Part shown: in pieces, positions 45,720-58,321 of the stretch | How the letters are laid out: each line of letters begins with the position of its first letter | Position numbering within the stretch: position 1 is the stretch's first letter | Source: Hermetia illucens | Lineage: Eukaryota > Arthropoda > Insecta > Diptera > Stratiomyidae | DNA: 64,000 bases | Assembly (NCBI RefSeq): GCF_905115235.1 | Contig: NC_051852.1 | Coordinates: 122,774,027-122,838,026, forward strand | Direction of reading: 5' to 3' | Position numbers and translations under genes: made by a program | Notes under the pieces: generated by a model | Told to the model about the DNA's origin: nothing | What the model saw: only the letters and a program-made list of their open reading frames with translations | The model's database searches: none

Positions 45720-47217
45720 TAAATGAATGAGTGTTATTGGTCTCTACAATATAACTAACAAAAACGGAAGCTCATAGAATTCGTTTGCAACACAAATATG
45801 GCGATTTCATCGATTTGTTTCTTTCGCCGCAGGATCCACAAGAAAACATAGACTTCACTAGCTAGGACGACGCTGAACCAAATTGATTACGTTTCTGATT
45901 GAAAGAACTGCATCCCCAACGCGCGTTCATATCGCGATGCAAATTGTGACAGCAACCACTATTTCATCATACCAAGATATCAATACCGGATATCAAGTAA
46001 TAGGAGTTGCAGGCGCACCCCGACTAAAGTGACCAACAAAAGCCAGAGAAATACGTAGAATTAAGACGTACTGCTGACAAAGTTTGCTGAAGAGGAAACG
46101 GAATCATATAGATAACGAAATCTGCAGATAGAAGGATATCGTCTAAAAGATATAATGTAAGATTAAGTTTGACTAAAAGAATGACGCCAAGCTTCCCGCC
46201 TAGAACTAAATTTTGTATTACCTGACGGGGAAATCTTATTGGAAACATGGAGCAAATAAAACATCGATAGGCGCAATATTCCGAGGAACTCCTCAGTGTC
46301 ACAAACTCAATCTCCGCACGTCAGGGGGAGCAGAGGCCATACATGCACCGGTCCTACCACCTACACTGCTAAAAGTCAATTTATGCGGAACTATTAAAAA
46401 CCAGAATTGTAGGGATGACGACCAAGCTTAATGAGCACTTAAACGTTTTTTAATCTGAAAAATCTATGTGGGAAGGTTAGCGTAGAAGTCTGCTGGGACA
46501 ACTATAGAAGAATATCGTTGTGTAATACTACAAAGTACTGTCCAAAAAAAATCGAAGGAAGACTTGAATCTTTAAAAAAAAATAATGTTGCGGTTTCCAG
46601 GAGGGATTTTAATGTGGAAAGACAGCGATTGATGAAAATCTTCTCAGTAAAGCAGCTACTGGAAAAGTGCTGAGAATGTAAGGTTGATGTCCGTAAAGTT
46701 TATGTTGACTTCAAACTAGCACACGGAAGTATTGACTAAGTTTGAAGTTTCAACGAAACATTTTAGATTCATCAGAATGACGATCTTTCAGATCAGACAC
46801 CGGATTAGAGCAGGACCTTAACATTATTTAACATCACTCTGGAGTACATAATCCGAAATATGTCAGTGGAAGTCACCCCAGATAGTGCCCTATGCAGATA
46901 ATATAAATATTGCGGCACGACCGAAAAGGATCGTGTTTGTGTTACGGCAGCGAGACGTGGACGATGAATCAGGAAGGAAAGTCAATGCTTTCGAACCTCA
47001 AGTCGTCAGGAGAATCTTAGGCCTAGTGAGAGTGGACGGCGGATGGCGAATGAGATACAACAGTGAGTTGTACTTATTTTACGACGAACCAAAAGTCGAC
47101 ATCCATACTAGGATTCAAAAGATCCAATTGACAGGCTATATAGAGCGTAAAGACATCAAAAGGGCTCAAACAGCGTTGAACAATTTTCACAAGACTCATT
47201 GGCTTCAATATAGTTAA
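45720..47217 (+). mobile_element. Degenerate RTE-type LINE, plus strand
   Basis: Frame-broken plus-strand element. Near 45725-45850 it shows NITNKNGSS then RIHKKT, near 45870-45960 TTLNQIDYVSD and RSYRDANCDSNHYFI (endonuclease end). Near 46730-46920 there are RT remnants (PYADNINIAARP), and 46940-47217 holds the C-terminal domain (RRILGLVRVDGGWRMRYNSELYLF). The endonuclease parallels family A (NQIDHVLIE, RTYRGANIDSDHYLV), but the C-terminal domain is distinct, so it is another RTE lineage. Many breaks; old. Confidence 0.65.
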
Positions 47218-47905
47218 CATCCGTCTTCTTCTTTTTCTTCAGCCTTTGTCCCGTTCACAAGCAAGGTCGACTCGTCGTGATCGGTTTCGCCATTTGGCTC
47301 TATGGAATGCCTGATCCGAGTGCAATCCCGAGGCTTTTAAATCCCCATCCAGCGTATCAAGCTACCGTTATTTCGGCCGGCCTTTTGGTCGTTTACCATC
47401 GACTTTGACGTTCAGACCAATATTGGCAAGTGAATTTCCATTAGCACGAATTACATGACCATACCATCGAAGACGCCTCTCTCGCAATTTTTCCATGATC
47501 GGTGCAACCACATATCGATCGCGGATATCCTCATTTCGGATGTGATCAACACGTGTCACGCAATTAGTCCAACGCAACATCTTCGTCTCCATTACCACAA
47601 GACGCCGTTCATTGTCTTTTATAGTCGGCAATACTCAGAACCGTAGAGGACGACAGAACGGACGACATTGCGGTAAATTTTAAATTTCAGACGTTCGTTG
47701 ATACGTCGATCACAAAGAACATCAGTTGTGAAACGTGACTTCATCCAGGTTGCGTTAATGTGTGAAGCAATTTCATAATGCAGCTCCCCATTGGCTGATA
47801 GCGTTGACCCGAGGGATTTAAATCGCTCAGTTCTGGGCAGATAACTACCGCTGACAGGGATTGTGACTGTTACATGGGGATCGGTCGTCAAAAATTCAGT
47901 TTAGT
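47218..47905 (-). mobile_element. LINE family B, 3' part
   Basis: Minus strand. The 3' UTR is at 47220-47400 ('cctttgtcccgttcac'). The RT C-terminal domain at 47368-47631 reads TKMLRWTNCVTRVDHIRNE, WYGHVIRANG and KRPKGRPK. The upstream part at 47619-47891 reads ERFKSLGSTLSANGEL, INATWMKSRFTTDVLCDRR. It is 5'-truncated at about 47905, downstream of the YADD block. Confidence 0.82.
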
Positions 47906-49084
47906 TTAGTTAACATCCGTATTAACTTTAATTTAGAAATTTTATTTCTTTCTGAAAATTCGTTGTTTTCTTCTAGTTTTCATGGTCCGTTGGAAAAAAT
48001 GAGGACTTCAAGAGAGTTTATTGGCGTGATCCTCCCATTTTCTGTCAGTCATCTGTTGAGAGCGTCTTGCTTTTCTTCTCTACGGATAAAATCCGATAGT
48101 CATCATGATTTGCCCGTAGAAAAATAGACGATGTCACCTTCAACTCTTAGCAAGGCAACGCAGCGTTTCACCTAATTGAGTTCATGATCATGACTTATAC
48201 ACTCACACTTAGCTTGATCATTCTCGGAATTTTTAAGGTAATTGAAAAAGCCGCATTTTTGTGTCGCGTATTTTCAATTCAATTGTAAATTCAAAAATGC
48301 AATTTCGACTGAAATGCAAGTGATCGATCAACAAGCATTGCAGCGGCTGGTTAATGCGATGATTATCAGCCTTGCCGGTTTTACTCACAACGGATCAACA
48401 CTCCTAATAAATAAAATTGTACGTCCTTCCTATTTTTTGAAAATGGTTATACTAATTTCGTAATTAAACGACTTGAATAAATTTTCTTCTAAGTTGGAAC
48501 AAATTAATTCACCCCAAGTAAACGAAATTGAGATTTTAAACTCTTTAAGTTGGTTGGATTTTATAACGTCTAACAAGGATTGCTCAATTCTTCTCAATGA
48601 GATTTTGATCAGAAACGACGCTGGTCATTTTGATATAGAAATCTGAGCAGCTTGAAGCCAATGGTCCTCAAGTAACCCTAGTAACCCTAAGACTGAAATT
48701 AATTACATTAGAAAATTTGTATATAAACTGTTATGTGCAAATTCTAAGTAAATTTGTTAATAACACCATAACAACCTCAAATTCGTTTCATTACCCACCG
48801 ATTAGAATGTGCACATTTATGATAACCAAAAATCTCAGTTTTCTCAGTTTCACGAAGAAATTTACGTCGTCCCATCGTTTGCAGGACGAAAGAATATCTT
48901 TCCTTTAGATAACACTAACAGAACAATAGGAATTCAAAGAAATTGAAAGAACCAACCCAATAATGTAGACCCTAAACACGAAAAACATAGTGGACGTACA
49001 ATTTTTGTGGGGGTTATTTTCACAAAAAAGCGCTTACCTCTACAATCAATATCCTCTTACTATAACTTCTTGCATACAAGCATG
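47906..49084. other. Gap without recognisable gene
   Basis: AT-rich intergenic sequence; short ORFs such as 48242-48463 and 48717-48908 show no recognisable motif. Confidence 0.45.
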
Positions 49085-49570
49085 GGCTGATCATGGGATC
49101 ATGTCCGCTTTACCGATATGAGCCGCAAGCAGTACTTGATAGTTCTGCTTACAGCATGTATTGGGACCGACAAGTTCTGACTGATCGCCATACTCTACAT
49201 AACAAGCCTGACGTACTGTTAATTGACAAGACGGGTCGCGTATATAATTGATGTTGCTATCCCCCATAATAGCAACATCGAACGGAAATACGTGGAGAAG
49301 AAGGTGAGCTATGAGCCACTAGCTCGGGAAATCAAAGAAATTTGGCGTCTCGAGCGGGTGGTTGTAGTTCCCATAATATTGTCAGCTACAGGTATTGTAC
49401 CTAAATCCCTGACGGCTTCCCTTGATGTCCTGGGACTTTCGCACAGTCTGGTTCAAACCATGCAGAAGTACACCATTCTGCATTCGTGATCGTCCGAGCC
49501 TTAATGCTTGGCTAGTATTAGGTAAAATCCGGCATCTGCCGAGATTGTGATAACTCGGAAATAAAGTAAT
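49085..49570 (+). mobile_element. C-terminal tail of another non-LTR polyprotein
   Basis: Plus strand: YWDRQVLTDRHTLHNKPDVL, LIDKTGR, DVAIPHNSNIERKY, then AREIKEIWRLERVVVVPIIL and SATGIVPKSLTASLDVLGL, with frame breaks. This 'DKT...IDVAIP...VPIVISATGIVPKSL' tail is common at the end of insect LINE-derived ORFs. Clade uncertain. Confidence 0.6.
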
Positions 49571-49889
49571 TTTGCTTTATGCACTAGTAAAGTATCTTAA
49601 TCAACAAATTTCCCAAGAAACCAAAATTTGTTAACAAATTTCGAAAAAATACGGTGAATGTTTAATTTTGTGGAAAGATGTATAAGCTCATCGAGGCGGA
49701 TTTTATTCTTTAAAGTTTAACGATTTTTATTTCTCCAATTCAAACTTGTTCTTTTATAATTATATTAAATAAACTCGATTCCGGTTCTTAATTCAGGAAA
49801 TCAATATATCTAATGGATAAAAGAACGAATAAAATTATATTTTTTGGAGCTATATAAGATTATATAATTACATATACTTTGAAATTTAT

Positions 49890-50215
49890 ATCAGGTCGAA
49901 CCCGACATATAATAATTTCTTGTGAGAACTAAAAACCTTTCGTTCGATACTCCATACGGCTATATTCAGAGAAAAAAATATTATACATCCTCTTCGCTTG
50001 CATTAGGACCCCCTCAAAATCCACGCAAAATCCTGCTTTTCACCGTATGCTTCCAATTTTTTAGTGTGCATAAGTCCATCAAATTTCACCTCAGTGTGCA
50101 ACCTTTTCTGAGAAAAACGTGTGTGATAAGCAAATAAGCCGGAAAAGCAGCCAGACAGACAGTCAAACAATTTTAATAAGGTTTCGTTTTTACACAAACC
50201 CTTAAAAATGAGAAC
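49890..50215 (-). repeat. Truncated copy of the GTCT/CGACTTG noncoding repeat
   Basis: Diverged match to 13190-13388: 'aaatcc' and 'tttagtgtgcataagtccatcaa'-type blocks, an 'agacagacagtcaaac' run near 50150 and the end 'ttttaataaggtttcg' followed by 'ttttacacaaaccctta'. The opposite (CGACTTG) end is absent. Confidence 0.6.
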
Positions 50216-50865
50216 TGTTTTATTATCAAAGTTAGAATTAAAAAAAACTCTAACATCATCACATCGAATAATCAAATTGCATTAAGTACCATTTCTGGCA
50301 GAACAAGACTTCAAATTTTATTAAGAGGACGATGATACGCAGTTTCAAATAGCAAATTATTGTTGTCATAGCGAAGGTATTAGTCGCAAGTGAACGATAA
50401 AAAAGAAGATAAGAACAAATGTATGTAACACTCTTCAGCGGACAAGAAAAAATAAATTCAATTTTGAAAAATTTTGCTGTATTTTCAAAAAAATATTTAC
50501 ATTTCTTTTTTCGAAAAATCCCCGAGGTTCATGAGAAATCATTTACGCTTAAACTTATTAACAAATCGATGTCGAAGTGTGACTGCCAATAAACATGGCG
50601 GGTTTCAAAAATTTTTTGGAAAATTATTTTACAGGTTAACGTATTCACAAAAAAAAAATCGCCATAACATCTGCGTGAAAATGAGTAATTACTTCCATTG
50701 TATCTCGAATATTAATACCAATTTTCCCAGGCAAATACTAGCAACAGTAGTCAAAATTATAAATTACTAAACTCAAAGTCTTAAACGTATCTAAAACAAT
50801 TTCTGCTCCACATTGGTGACCATATATGTATTTTCAGAAATTTTTAATTCCTTCAAATCTTAAAA

Positions 50866-53800
50866 TTATTTATCTTTGGGAACGCATTCTTTTCCGTTCG
50901 ATTTCGGGCCCTGAAAATAAAACCTTCCTGCTAATGACAAGTGATCGGAGCCTAGGTACGCATTTGGTATCACAAGATTCATTTTGTAACAATCTTTCTT
51001 TGAGGGTAACGAATAGCGAGACTGCAATATCAAATAACCGTCGTAATCAGAATCGACGCTTGGACTAAAATGTTGACTGTAAAAAATATAGTCGACGGTT
51101 ACCCACTTATCTTGAAAGGTTGTTGCTTCACTTCTATTGTGATGATCATAAACAGATACTAGATTCAAAGCGTGTCGTAATTGACCAGTCGCGAATAAAT
51201 TATGTGGATCTTTCTCATCAGGGTTCTTATTACTAAAATCTCTATTTTCGTCCAACATTCTATTTTTGTCAGTGTTTTGTATCTGAAATGATAGTGGATA
51301 AAAATGTAGAGAGACTTACTCGAAAGAGAAGATTTTGTTGTTCCAGTCATGGAGTGTGATTCTTCGATTTTTTTATGTTAAATTTGTCCTCTTGATTGCT
51401 TACTTACCCTTGCTTGTCCTTTATAGCTTTGACTGACTACATCGTAGTGTTGACAATTATCATTTATACCGAGTTCTGAAGGTAAAAAAATATGTCCAGT
51501 TGTCGCTAGGTTCGCATCGGTGGGTGGCTCTAAAGTCCGTTGTGTTAAATTGTGATAAGCTAGATTTCCTTGGGTGAGCAAATTGTAAGGTGCCGAATGT
51601 GGTTTCAAATTGAAATCACCCGATAGAAGTATAGGTAAGCGACGTATTTTTCCTTGACAATCAAATCCTTTAAAAGATATATGATCCAATTCCGCTAAAA
51701 GTAACTGGATTTGCGCAAGACGAACATCTTGACGTCGTGGGTTATACAAAAGATGGGTTGTCGATGCGATGAAACATGACGAGGGTTGCTGTTTGAGGCA
51801 GAGCTTTGCTATTAGGGCTACATTTTCACGGTCCAAATACTGTAAATACATGAATAAAGAAACTATGAACTAACTTTTTGATTAGTGTATTAATAACAAA
51901 TTTTATTATTAAATAAACTAATTTATATTCACCAAATTTTCGGTTCCACAAGATCGCAATTAGTATCGGAGTAAAGTCATTTTCAATCAATTATTATTAA
52001 TTCAAGTTCTTTGGTACTCTGCTCATCCTTTTTCTAAATGTAAATCCAAACAGCTCATGTTACCTGATTTTGACAGAGCATGAAACCAGTTTCCAAAGCG
52101 GTAAAGATAAGGTGATCAGTTTGTCATGCTTGTTAGGTTTTTAACAAATTCACCCCCCCTCCCCCATAATGGTTAGAATATTATAATAAGGATTTTTTCC
52201 TTTGTCAGCAATAATTTGTTAAAAAAGCACTCGAGAAAAAAGCGCTTTTGGTGGGAGCCCAATGCTCATCGATGTTTTCAGGCTGGTTACTCAATGTATC
52301 CGCCGTCCAATCAGCGAGATAAATCTCCCACTGTCGAGCGACAGTTGGATCATGCGAGCGGCCGATGCAGTCGCAGCCCCCAACCTTGTAAGAAGTAGGA
52401 ACGTTACTGACCATCAGATGATGATCCCTTTCGATCTGATTGCTCGTACGGTGTCCGTTAGTTGAAACCAAACTGATCTTATGGTATGCTCTGTGCCCAA
52501 AAAATGTACCACCAATGACGAGGCCATGAAAGCCGTTGAGGTCACCAACAACGTGTTTCTATTGCATTTCCGAGTAGGATGTTGTCAGACCTCACTTTGG
52601 CCATCCAGATCAACATTCACGATCACAATATCACCTTAGGAAGCCTCCCCTGAACTGCGTGTAATTGCTCGTGGAAAGCATTCTTTTCCACTACATCGGA
52701 ATTCTTATATGCGACAAAAATGCCCGGCCTCGTCAGATCTCAGACGAAGACACCTTGGCAAGATTTTCTTCAATGAAGAGTCTGCACACTCTCTGCCTCT
52801 GGAGAATGTGCTCAGATTCGCTAAAACCTGCGAACGCCGTAGGCGGGAAGCCATTGAATAGGCGATTTACGGGGATAGTACAATGGACCTAACAATAGCC
52901 TGAGTGCTCGGGGTTGCAGCTTCCCCCAGTAAACTAAACTATTTTTATTAGTACTGCTGGCGACATAATAACTCTAGCTTGCAATTCAGTCATATACTTT
53001 TCTATACTATTTGCAAGAAAAATTCACTATTCGTCAAATTAAACTAAGATTTACGCTTAATTTTCTTAAGGGGAGTGGGTAGCAAGTTTATCCACATGGG
53101 AAAACACCTCGTATATTTGATCCTTTTTCTCAAAAAGTAATAGTCCGAATTTATTGAAATCTTGTCAGTTTATCTGTAGTTGACATTTAAGGTAGAAAGA
53201 ATGATTCTAAATTGTACTCTTTTTTTTAGAGCAACATGAAAATTGTGAAAAAATTCCCGCTGTTCTTCCTACTTTGATATTTTTTTCGGAATGTACGTAA
53301 TGTATTTAAAATTGTTCTACCATAGTGAAAAAAGAAGCATTAATCTATACTCTAAATTCTAGAACGATTAGTTCATCTGGTTCCGAGAAAAAGGAACATA
53401 ATTCGGAAAAAACGTGATTTTTCAGGGGAGGCAAAAAACGCGGCGATTCATATTTCATACAGTTCATATAGTTGTTGCTTCAACCCTCTACTATCCCTGC
53501 AGGGTGCAGCGAGAACGATTGTTATCGATTCTACAAAAAAAATCGAGATCAATCGACATATGTGAAGCCCGGAGAAGCGTGTATAAGTGAACCTCAATTC
53601 GTGTTTTAACAACTTATGTTATTTCGCGTCATTTAATATTAGTTTATATTAGTTTTATGCGACGCCCCGAAGCACACGTGTTTTTTAAAAAAGGAAAGAA
53701 TGTTTAGGGGAAGAAGACCAGAGCCAACACCCGGACCTTCCATTACAGAATCTGTACAGGAAGTACATCAAAGGGTGACCACCCCGGAATCCTCCCTTTC

Positions 53801-56800
53801 AGAAAAATCGTTTGACTCTTCCTTCTCGGAAGTGAGTCACCAGTTAGAGGAGTACGGCAGCTTGGAGGGAAATGAAAATAATAATTTCATAAATTTTGGT
53901 ATGTAAAGTAATTTCTTGCAATTTTTCTAATTACTTTCATTTACTTACCAATCATTATGTTTCGAATAGAAATTCTCAATAAATCTCTGGGGAACATGAG
54001 TTGTTGTATAACTAGTCATGGTAAGGTAGGGGTGTCAGTAATTTTCAGACGTGGTCTTGCTGTGAAACTTCAATTGCTGTGCAAAAATTGTGCAATTTTT
54101 GGAATTGTTCTAAAATTACTTATGACTCGGAAGAAGGCAAATATGATGTTATTGTGGAAATGTCGCTTTTTCTCTCTGAGTTTGTTTTTTATGATATTTA
54201 TATATATTTTTAGGCGGTCAAACCGACTTTGACAGGTTCCCCTATGCCCTCAGGTCAATCGGTAAAGGTCCTACTGCAAGCAACATTTTATGCGGCCTTA
54301 TGAACCTGCCTCCTCCCATCACCAAACATGTTGCATACGACAGCATCTTGGCTTCTGCTGCCAAAGAGGCGGCCAAGGGATCAATGGCGAATGCAGTAAA
54401 TGAAGCCGTGGAACCGAATTGTAGGGACATAAGTGTGGCTCTCGATGACATATGGCAAAAGAGAGGCTACACTTCCCTGAATGGTGTTGTCAGTGCGACC
54501 TCCATTGATACTTGTAAGGTAAGGGCAACACAAAACCAGTTATTTGAGTCAAAATTCTATGCTCTATTTTATTTTAAGTCATTGACGTTGCAGTAATGTC
54601 AAAGTTATGCCACTGCTCTGGCAAACTGAAAAATGAGCATGATGGCGACAGCCAGGCAATTTCATTGGCTCCAGGAGGGCGATGGAAGTTGCTGGGGCCA
54701 AACAGATATTTGAGAGGTCACAACAGGACTGCGATGTGCGTGATAAGGAGTACCTTGGTGTATGGACCAGATTTCGAAATACGCAAATTGGATTGCATAG
54801 ACCATGTGCAAAAAAGAATGGGGACCCGTCTTCGCAATTTAAAATTAAAGTTGGGGGAAAAAAAAACTCCAAATTGAAAAACCAATTGGAGGAAAAAACA
54901 GGTTGACGGATGCAAGCGATACTAAATTTTTATGGTAATGCTATCCGTCAACTTGAAAACAATACTATTGATAGTATAAAAGAAGCAGTTTGGGTAATAA
55001 TTTGGGTAAAAGTAGTTTTTCAACATTGTATCGTCTAACGAACACCCCATTCATGGCCTAGGCAAACCATCTTGGTGCAAATTTCTGAAATGTCAAAATG
55101 AAAATACTGCGTATGATCATTCAAAACATTTTCACCTGAGAAGGGCAGTGATGGTTGAAATAAAGCCTAAATTTCGACAACTGGCCCACCCTGACTTGTT
55201 GCGAAAGTATGTTCATGGCCGAACCCAAAACCCGAACGAAAGTTTCAATAATGTCATTTGGGCTCGCGTTCCAAAGACCACCTTTGAGTTTGGGGGTTAT
55301 GATGCGTTAACTACCTGCAATGACGGAAATATAGCCCGATGTAGAGTCCTTCATCACCTAGTAATTGAACCAGGGAAGTTCTGTTGTGGCATTCTCAAGA
55401 AGTCTGACATCGAGAGAATTCAAAAGACGGAAAGCAAAAATGTGGAGACGTCACAAAAAGCGCGGCAAAGAACGAGAAATGCCAAAAGGAAATTGGAAGA
55501 ATCATATTTGGAAGAGGAAGGTGGCACCTCCTATAGTAGGGGAACATTCTGATGTATCGAAAGTTGTGAATTAATTAAAAAAAATTATCTATGCATTTTA
55601 GTTTCTTTTTATAGCTCTCTTCATATGATATAATATATCATCATATATATCATATTGTTTCATCACATGTCATCTCTTTAATATGAAATAGTCTTGGTTT
55701 TGACTGATTTCATGGTCCGCTAGCTCACAAATCATAACAATTAAATTGAATAATTTTTTTCAAATTCTTCTAATTGTCAGTTATGATTTTTAGACTTATC
55801 ACTAGATTCAGAACAACCTGAAGAATTTTTTAAGCTAATAAACAATTTTTGATTTTTTTTTTCAATTTTTGCTACCCACTCCCCCGTGTGTCGGATCCGC
55901 GGAATCGAATTTTTTTTTCTGGCATCAATTATATCTAGATATAGTGTAGAATATATGGGCAAAGTGATTTTTTTATATTCGGAGTCCTTCGGAAATTATT
56001 GTGTTAAATACGTAAATATGTCAGACGCCAAATTTATGTCGGTCGCCGTAATAAAACGCGTATTTATCGGTTCGAATAACGTTCGAATGACTTCACTAAA
56101 AGGACAAGAATTGAAGCCTAGGCTGTACATGTGTTTCTTCAAGAAACCTAGGGTTTATGGACTAGGTATAGCAGATTAATGGTCAGTTAAGATTTTATGG
56201 CTAAAAATCACATTCTACTTTTTAAATGCGTTTTTCTCTAAACTGCATATTGAAAATCTGCTGCCACCATAGCCTCTATTAAAACTACACCCGTCAGCTT
56301 TTTCTATCAACATCCACCTTGAAATTAAATTGTTTTGAAACATATGGAATTATTTTCATCTCTTATAGACTTAAAAGTTAATTTGACGAATAGTGAATAG
56401 TATATATCGTCCAAAAGGTCTACTGGAGAAATCCTGAGACAAAACTGGAATTCCCTACAAAATTAAATGATTACTTACCCTAACATTTGGCTGGTAATAT
56501 TCCACAGTGTGTTTCTCAACTAAGTCGAAAACGTTTTTGTTATAAAGTATAGCGCAGCCATCCGTTTTCATTCCCGTTTTCTTCTTGAAGATGTGTTCAA
56601 AATTCAGCGCGCTCAGCGCCTTCAAAATTGACGGAATATGATTCTGTTGAACTTCCTGAAGACACAAAATATCTGGGCGAATGGCTAGGATTTCACTTGC
56701 AAGACGGTCTAATCGGAACTTCCACTCCAAATGTTTCGGGTTGCAGGATTTGTACAAATACGGGTGCGTTTGCAACAGGTCTTGAGCTAAAATGTTGTAC

Positions 56801-57536
56801 GACATAAAAGTGAAGAGTGTCCCTTTGGATTGGTCAGAAGTACTCCCCATTTTGTTAATATCACTAGCGAAGTGTATCTCTTCAAAATCTCTGCGTGCAT
56901 TTGTTTCTTGTCCCGATGGTACCTGAAAGGAAAATATCAGGAAATGTTTAACTTGCAGTTTGTTTCCAAGTCATTCTACCGAGCTATTTGTGGAACAAGA
57001 CTGGGACATGGACGACAGATTTTTATCCTCCGCTATACACGGAACACTTTCATCCTGCATAGTCGAATTACTTCCGGTAACTTCTGGTCCTGAGAACTTT
57101 TTACGACTAGTGGATCTTTGTTTGCTCGATCTCCTTTTCTTCTGTGAAGATGATGATGATGATGACAACTGGTAACCGAGTATTTTTTGGCAAATGCAAT
57201 TGGACTGCAGCAGTTGTTCTAGGCTTATTGGTTTGCACGCTCTCGAAACCAATTGAGAGAATTTGAACATTTTCTTCCGCTCAGTATCGAATTCGACAAA
57301 ACAACCCAACACCTCAATCTAGAGAAATTTACGCAACCAGTCGATGCAACAAACACCTAGCACCCATTTAACACTGAATATTCTTTACAAAAAGATTCGC
57401 GATACGGCATGGATCTAAGAAATCACTGAAAGATATTTACATCCACAGAATTAGTGCAAAAACCAAAATTATTGAGTCAAACTTGGATACTTACGAGTGT
57501 GCACTGCCAAGCAAACAGTAAAAGTAAAGGATGCAT
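50866..57536 (-). CDS. angel: Angel-type exonuclease/endonuclease/phosphatase family protein
   Basis: Five exons, all GT/AG and all phase 0: 57495-57536, 56980-57318, 56479-56922, 51408-51839 and 50866-51282; 557 aa. The EEP (CCR4-type) domain fills about 165-545 with every catalytic motif visible: SYNILAQ (Asn170), LCLQEVQ (Glu217), LSGDFNLKP (Asp350), VTVDYIF (Asp483) and GSDHLSL (His533). Relatives are Drosophila angel and vertebrate ANGEL1/2; ANGEL2 removes 2',3'-cyclic phosphates from RNA. The N-terminus carries a Ser run followed by a basic stretch (QKKRRSSKQR), perhaps a nuclear signal. Exon 1 encodes only 14 hydrophobic residues (MHPLLLLFAWQCTL); Met31 (KKMFKFSQL) in exon 2 is an alternative start. 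Intron 4 (4.6 kb) holds three mobile-element fragments. The gene runs divergently from COX15. Confidence 0.94.
52205..52650 (-). mobile_element. LINE family B-type endonuclease/linker fragment in angel intron 4
   Basis: Minus strand (same sense as angel). Frame-broken FHGLVIGGTFFGHRAYHKISLVS, NGHRTSNQI, ERDHHLMVSNV, then DPTVARQWEIYLADW and PENIDEHW. This is the endonuclease C-terminus and linker typical of the RTE lineage to which I assign family B; the SDHHLM/VARQWE combination is the key evidence. Confidence 0.65.
52712..52945 (+). mobile_element. 3' end of the RNase H LINE in angel intron 4
   Basis: Near-identical to 23565-23790: DEDTLARFSSMKSLHTLCLWRM, then PLNRRFTGIVQWT and the 'cccccagtaaactaaacta' end. 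A 5'-truncated insertion of about 230 bp, antisense to angel. Confidence 0.85.
53070..55884 (+). mobile_element. DNA transposon with Kolobok/Mutator-like transposase in angel intron 4
   Basis: 2.8 kb bounded by 16 bp terminal inverted repeats: GGGGAGTGGGTAGCAA at 53070-53085 and its exact reverse complement at 55869-55884. TTAA precedes the left end (53066-53069) but does not follow the right end, so the target duplication is incomplete. The transposase gene lies on the plus strand, antisense to angel. By its TIR style and TTAA it is grouped with the 30650-31838 element, but the TIR sequences differ. It is the largest and most complete DNA transposon in the window. Confidence 0.82.
53700..55552 (+). 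pseudogene. Broken Kolobok/Mutator-like transposase gene
   Basis: First exon 53700-53895 (MFRGRRPEPTPGPS, acidic and Ser-rich, ending at a GTATGT donor). Second exon from about 54215 (TTTTTAG acceptor), with FPYALRSIGKG, KHVAYDSILASAAKEAA and DISVALDDIWQKRGYTSLNG (a DDxWQKRG core motif). About 60-70 bp further on comes VAVMSKLCHCSGKLKNEHDG near 54590, then EVAGAKQIFERSQQDCDVRDKEYLG and PDFEIRKLDCIDHVQKRMGTRL in different frames. The C-terminus (55148-55552) reads HGRTQNPNESFNNVIWARVPKTTFEFG and DIERIQKTE with a basic tail. This is the arthropod domain often labelled 'Mutator-like transposase'. At least three frame breaks and a missing stretch near 54910-55140 make it non-coding today. The junction at 54518-54590 lacks a clean in-frame splice. 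Confidence 0.75.
55885..56478 (-). other. Angel intron 4, remaining sequence
   Basis: AT-rich intron sequence between the transposon and the exon 3 donor (GTAAGTAA, reverse of 56471-56478). No gene seen. Confidence 0.45.
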
Positions 57537-58321
57537 CGTACCGCTAAATTTTTAGAGGACAAGAGACCGCGAAATGTCAACAAACGAAACAAAGCATCCA
57601 ACCTACTGATAATTTTCGACTGGTGTTGAAAATAATAATGTTAACAAAATCAGCTGTTGAGCGTCAGCCGTCACCTCAAATCATCTGCTGTCCTCACATG
57701 TCAAAATGCATTAGCTGAATTGATCGAATCCCCGCTCAATTGTCAGCACAGTTTCGTCAAGTTTTTAATTTGTAGGAAATGATCATTTAACTTCCGGGAT
57801 GTGTATCCTGTGTCTCCGCAGGACTTTATTTGATGACTTGAACCAATAATTAAAATCATGTGATGAGATGAATGCTATTCTGTAATAAATGTGGCCTTGA
57901 CCTATAAATGGTCCACAAACAAACTGGCATGATTCAGTTCCATTTGTGCTCCAAGTTAATACCTTAGAGGCGACAAACTAGTGGATCAATAAACTTTTGG
58001 AAATTATACACATAACGGTGTCTAGATCCTGGACAAGCTTATTCAATCTCAAATAGCTTCGCTGCGCAGCCAATTATGTTTCAAACGCCATTCGCGCTTC
58101 TAGCACTTGTGGTTGTCACTGTGACGTTCTGAATGCAATCATCATCGGAACGACCTACTGCGTTTGCAATAGATCGGAGAGTTTCCGGGCGGGTAATTGT
58201 TTCGTTTCATCGACAACAAATAGCTCTATAGTACGTGTGTTTATATAAAAGTTTGTGTACGTGCTGACAAGCCTCAGTCCCTGAAGCACAATCAGGTTAT
58301 GACAAAAACCCGGCCGGCAAA
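57537..58321. promoter_or_regulatory. Divergent intergenic region between angel and COX15
   Basis: 785 bp between the two start codons, transcribed outward on both sides, so it should contain both promoters and both 5' UTRs. No repeat was recognised here, unlike most gaps in the window. No clear TATA box; the 'tatataaaag' string near 58240 is a possible TATA-like site about 80 bp upstream of the COX15 ATG, but this is weak. Confidence 0.45.

Noticed and set aside
54242-54915. Minus-strand ORFs over the transposon in angel intron 4
   Set aside because: Antisense to the transposase, which has clear family motifs on the plus strand.
57149-57165. (GAT)n run resembling a LINE A tail
   Set aside because: It lies within angel exon 2 and encodes the serine run of the protein on the minus strand; no LINE A sequence adjoins it.
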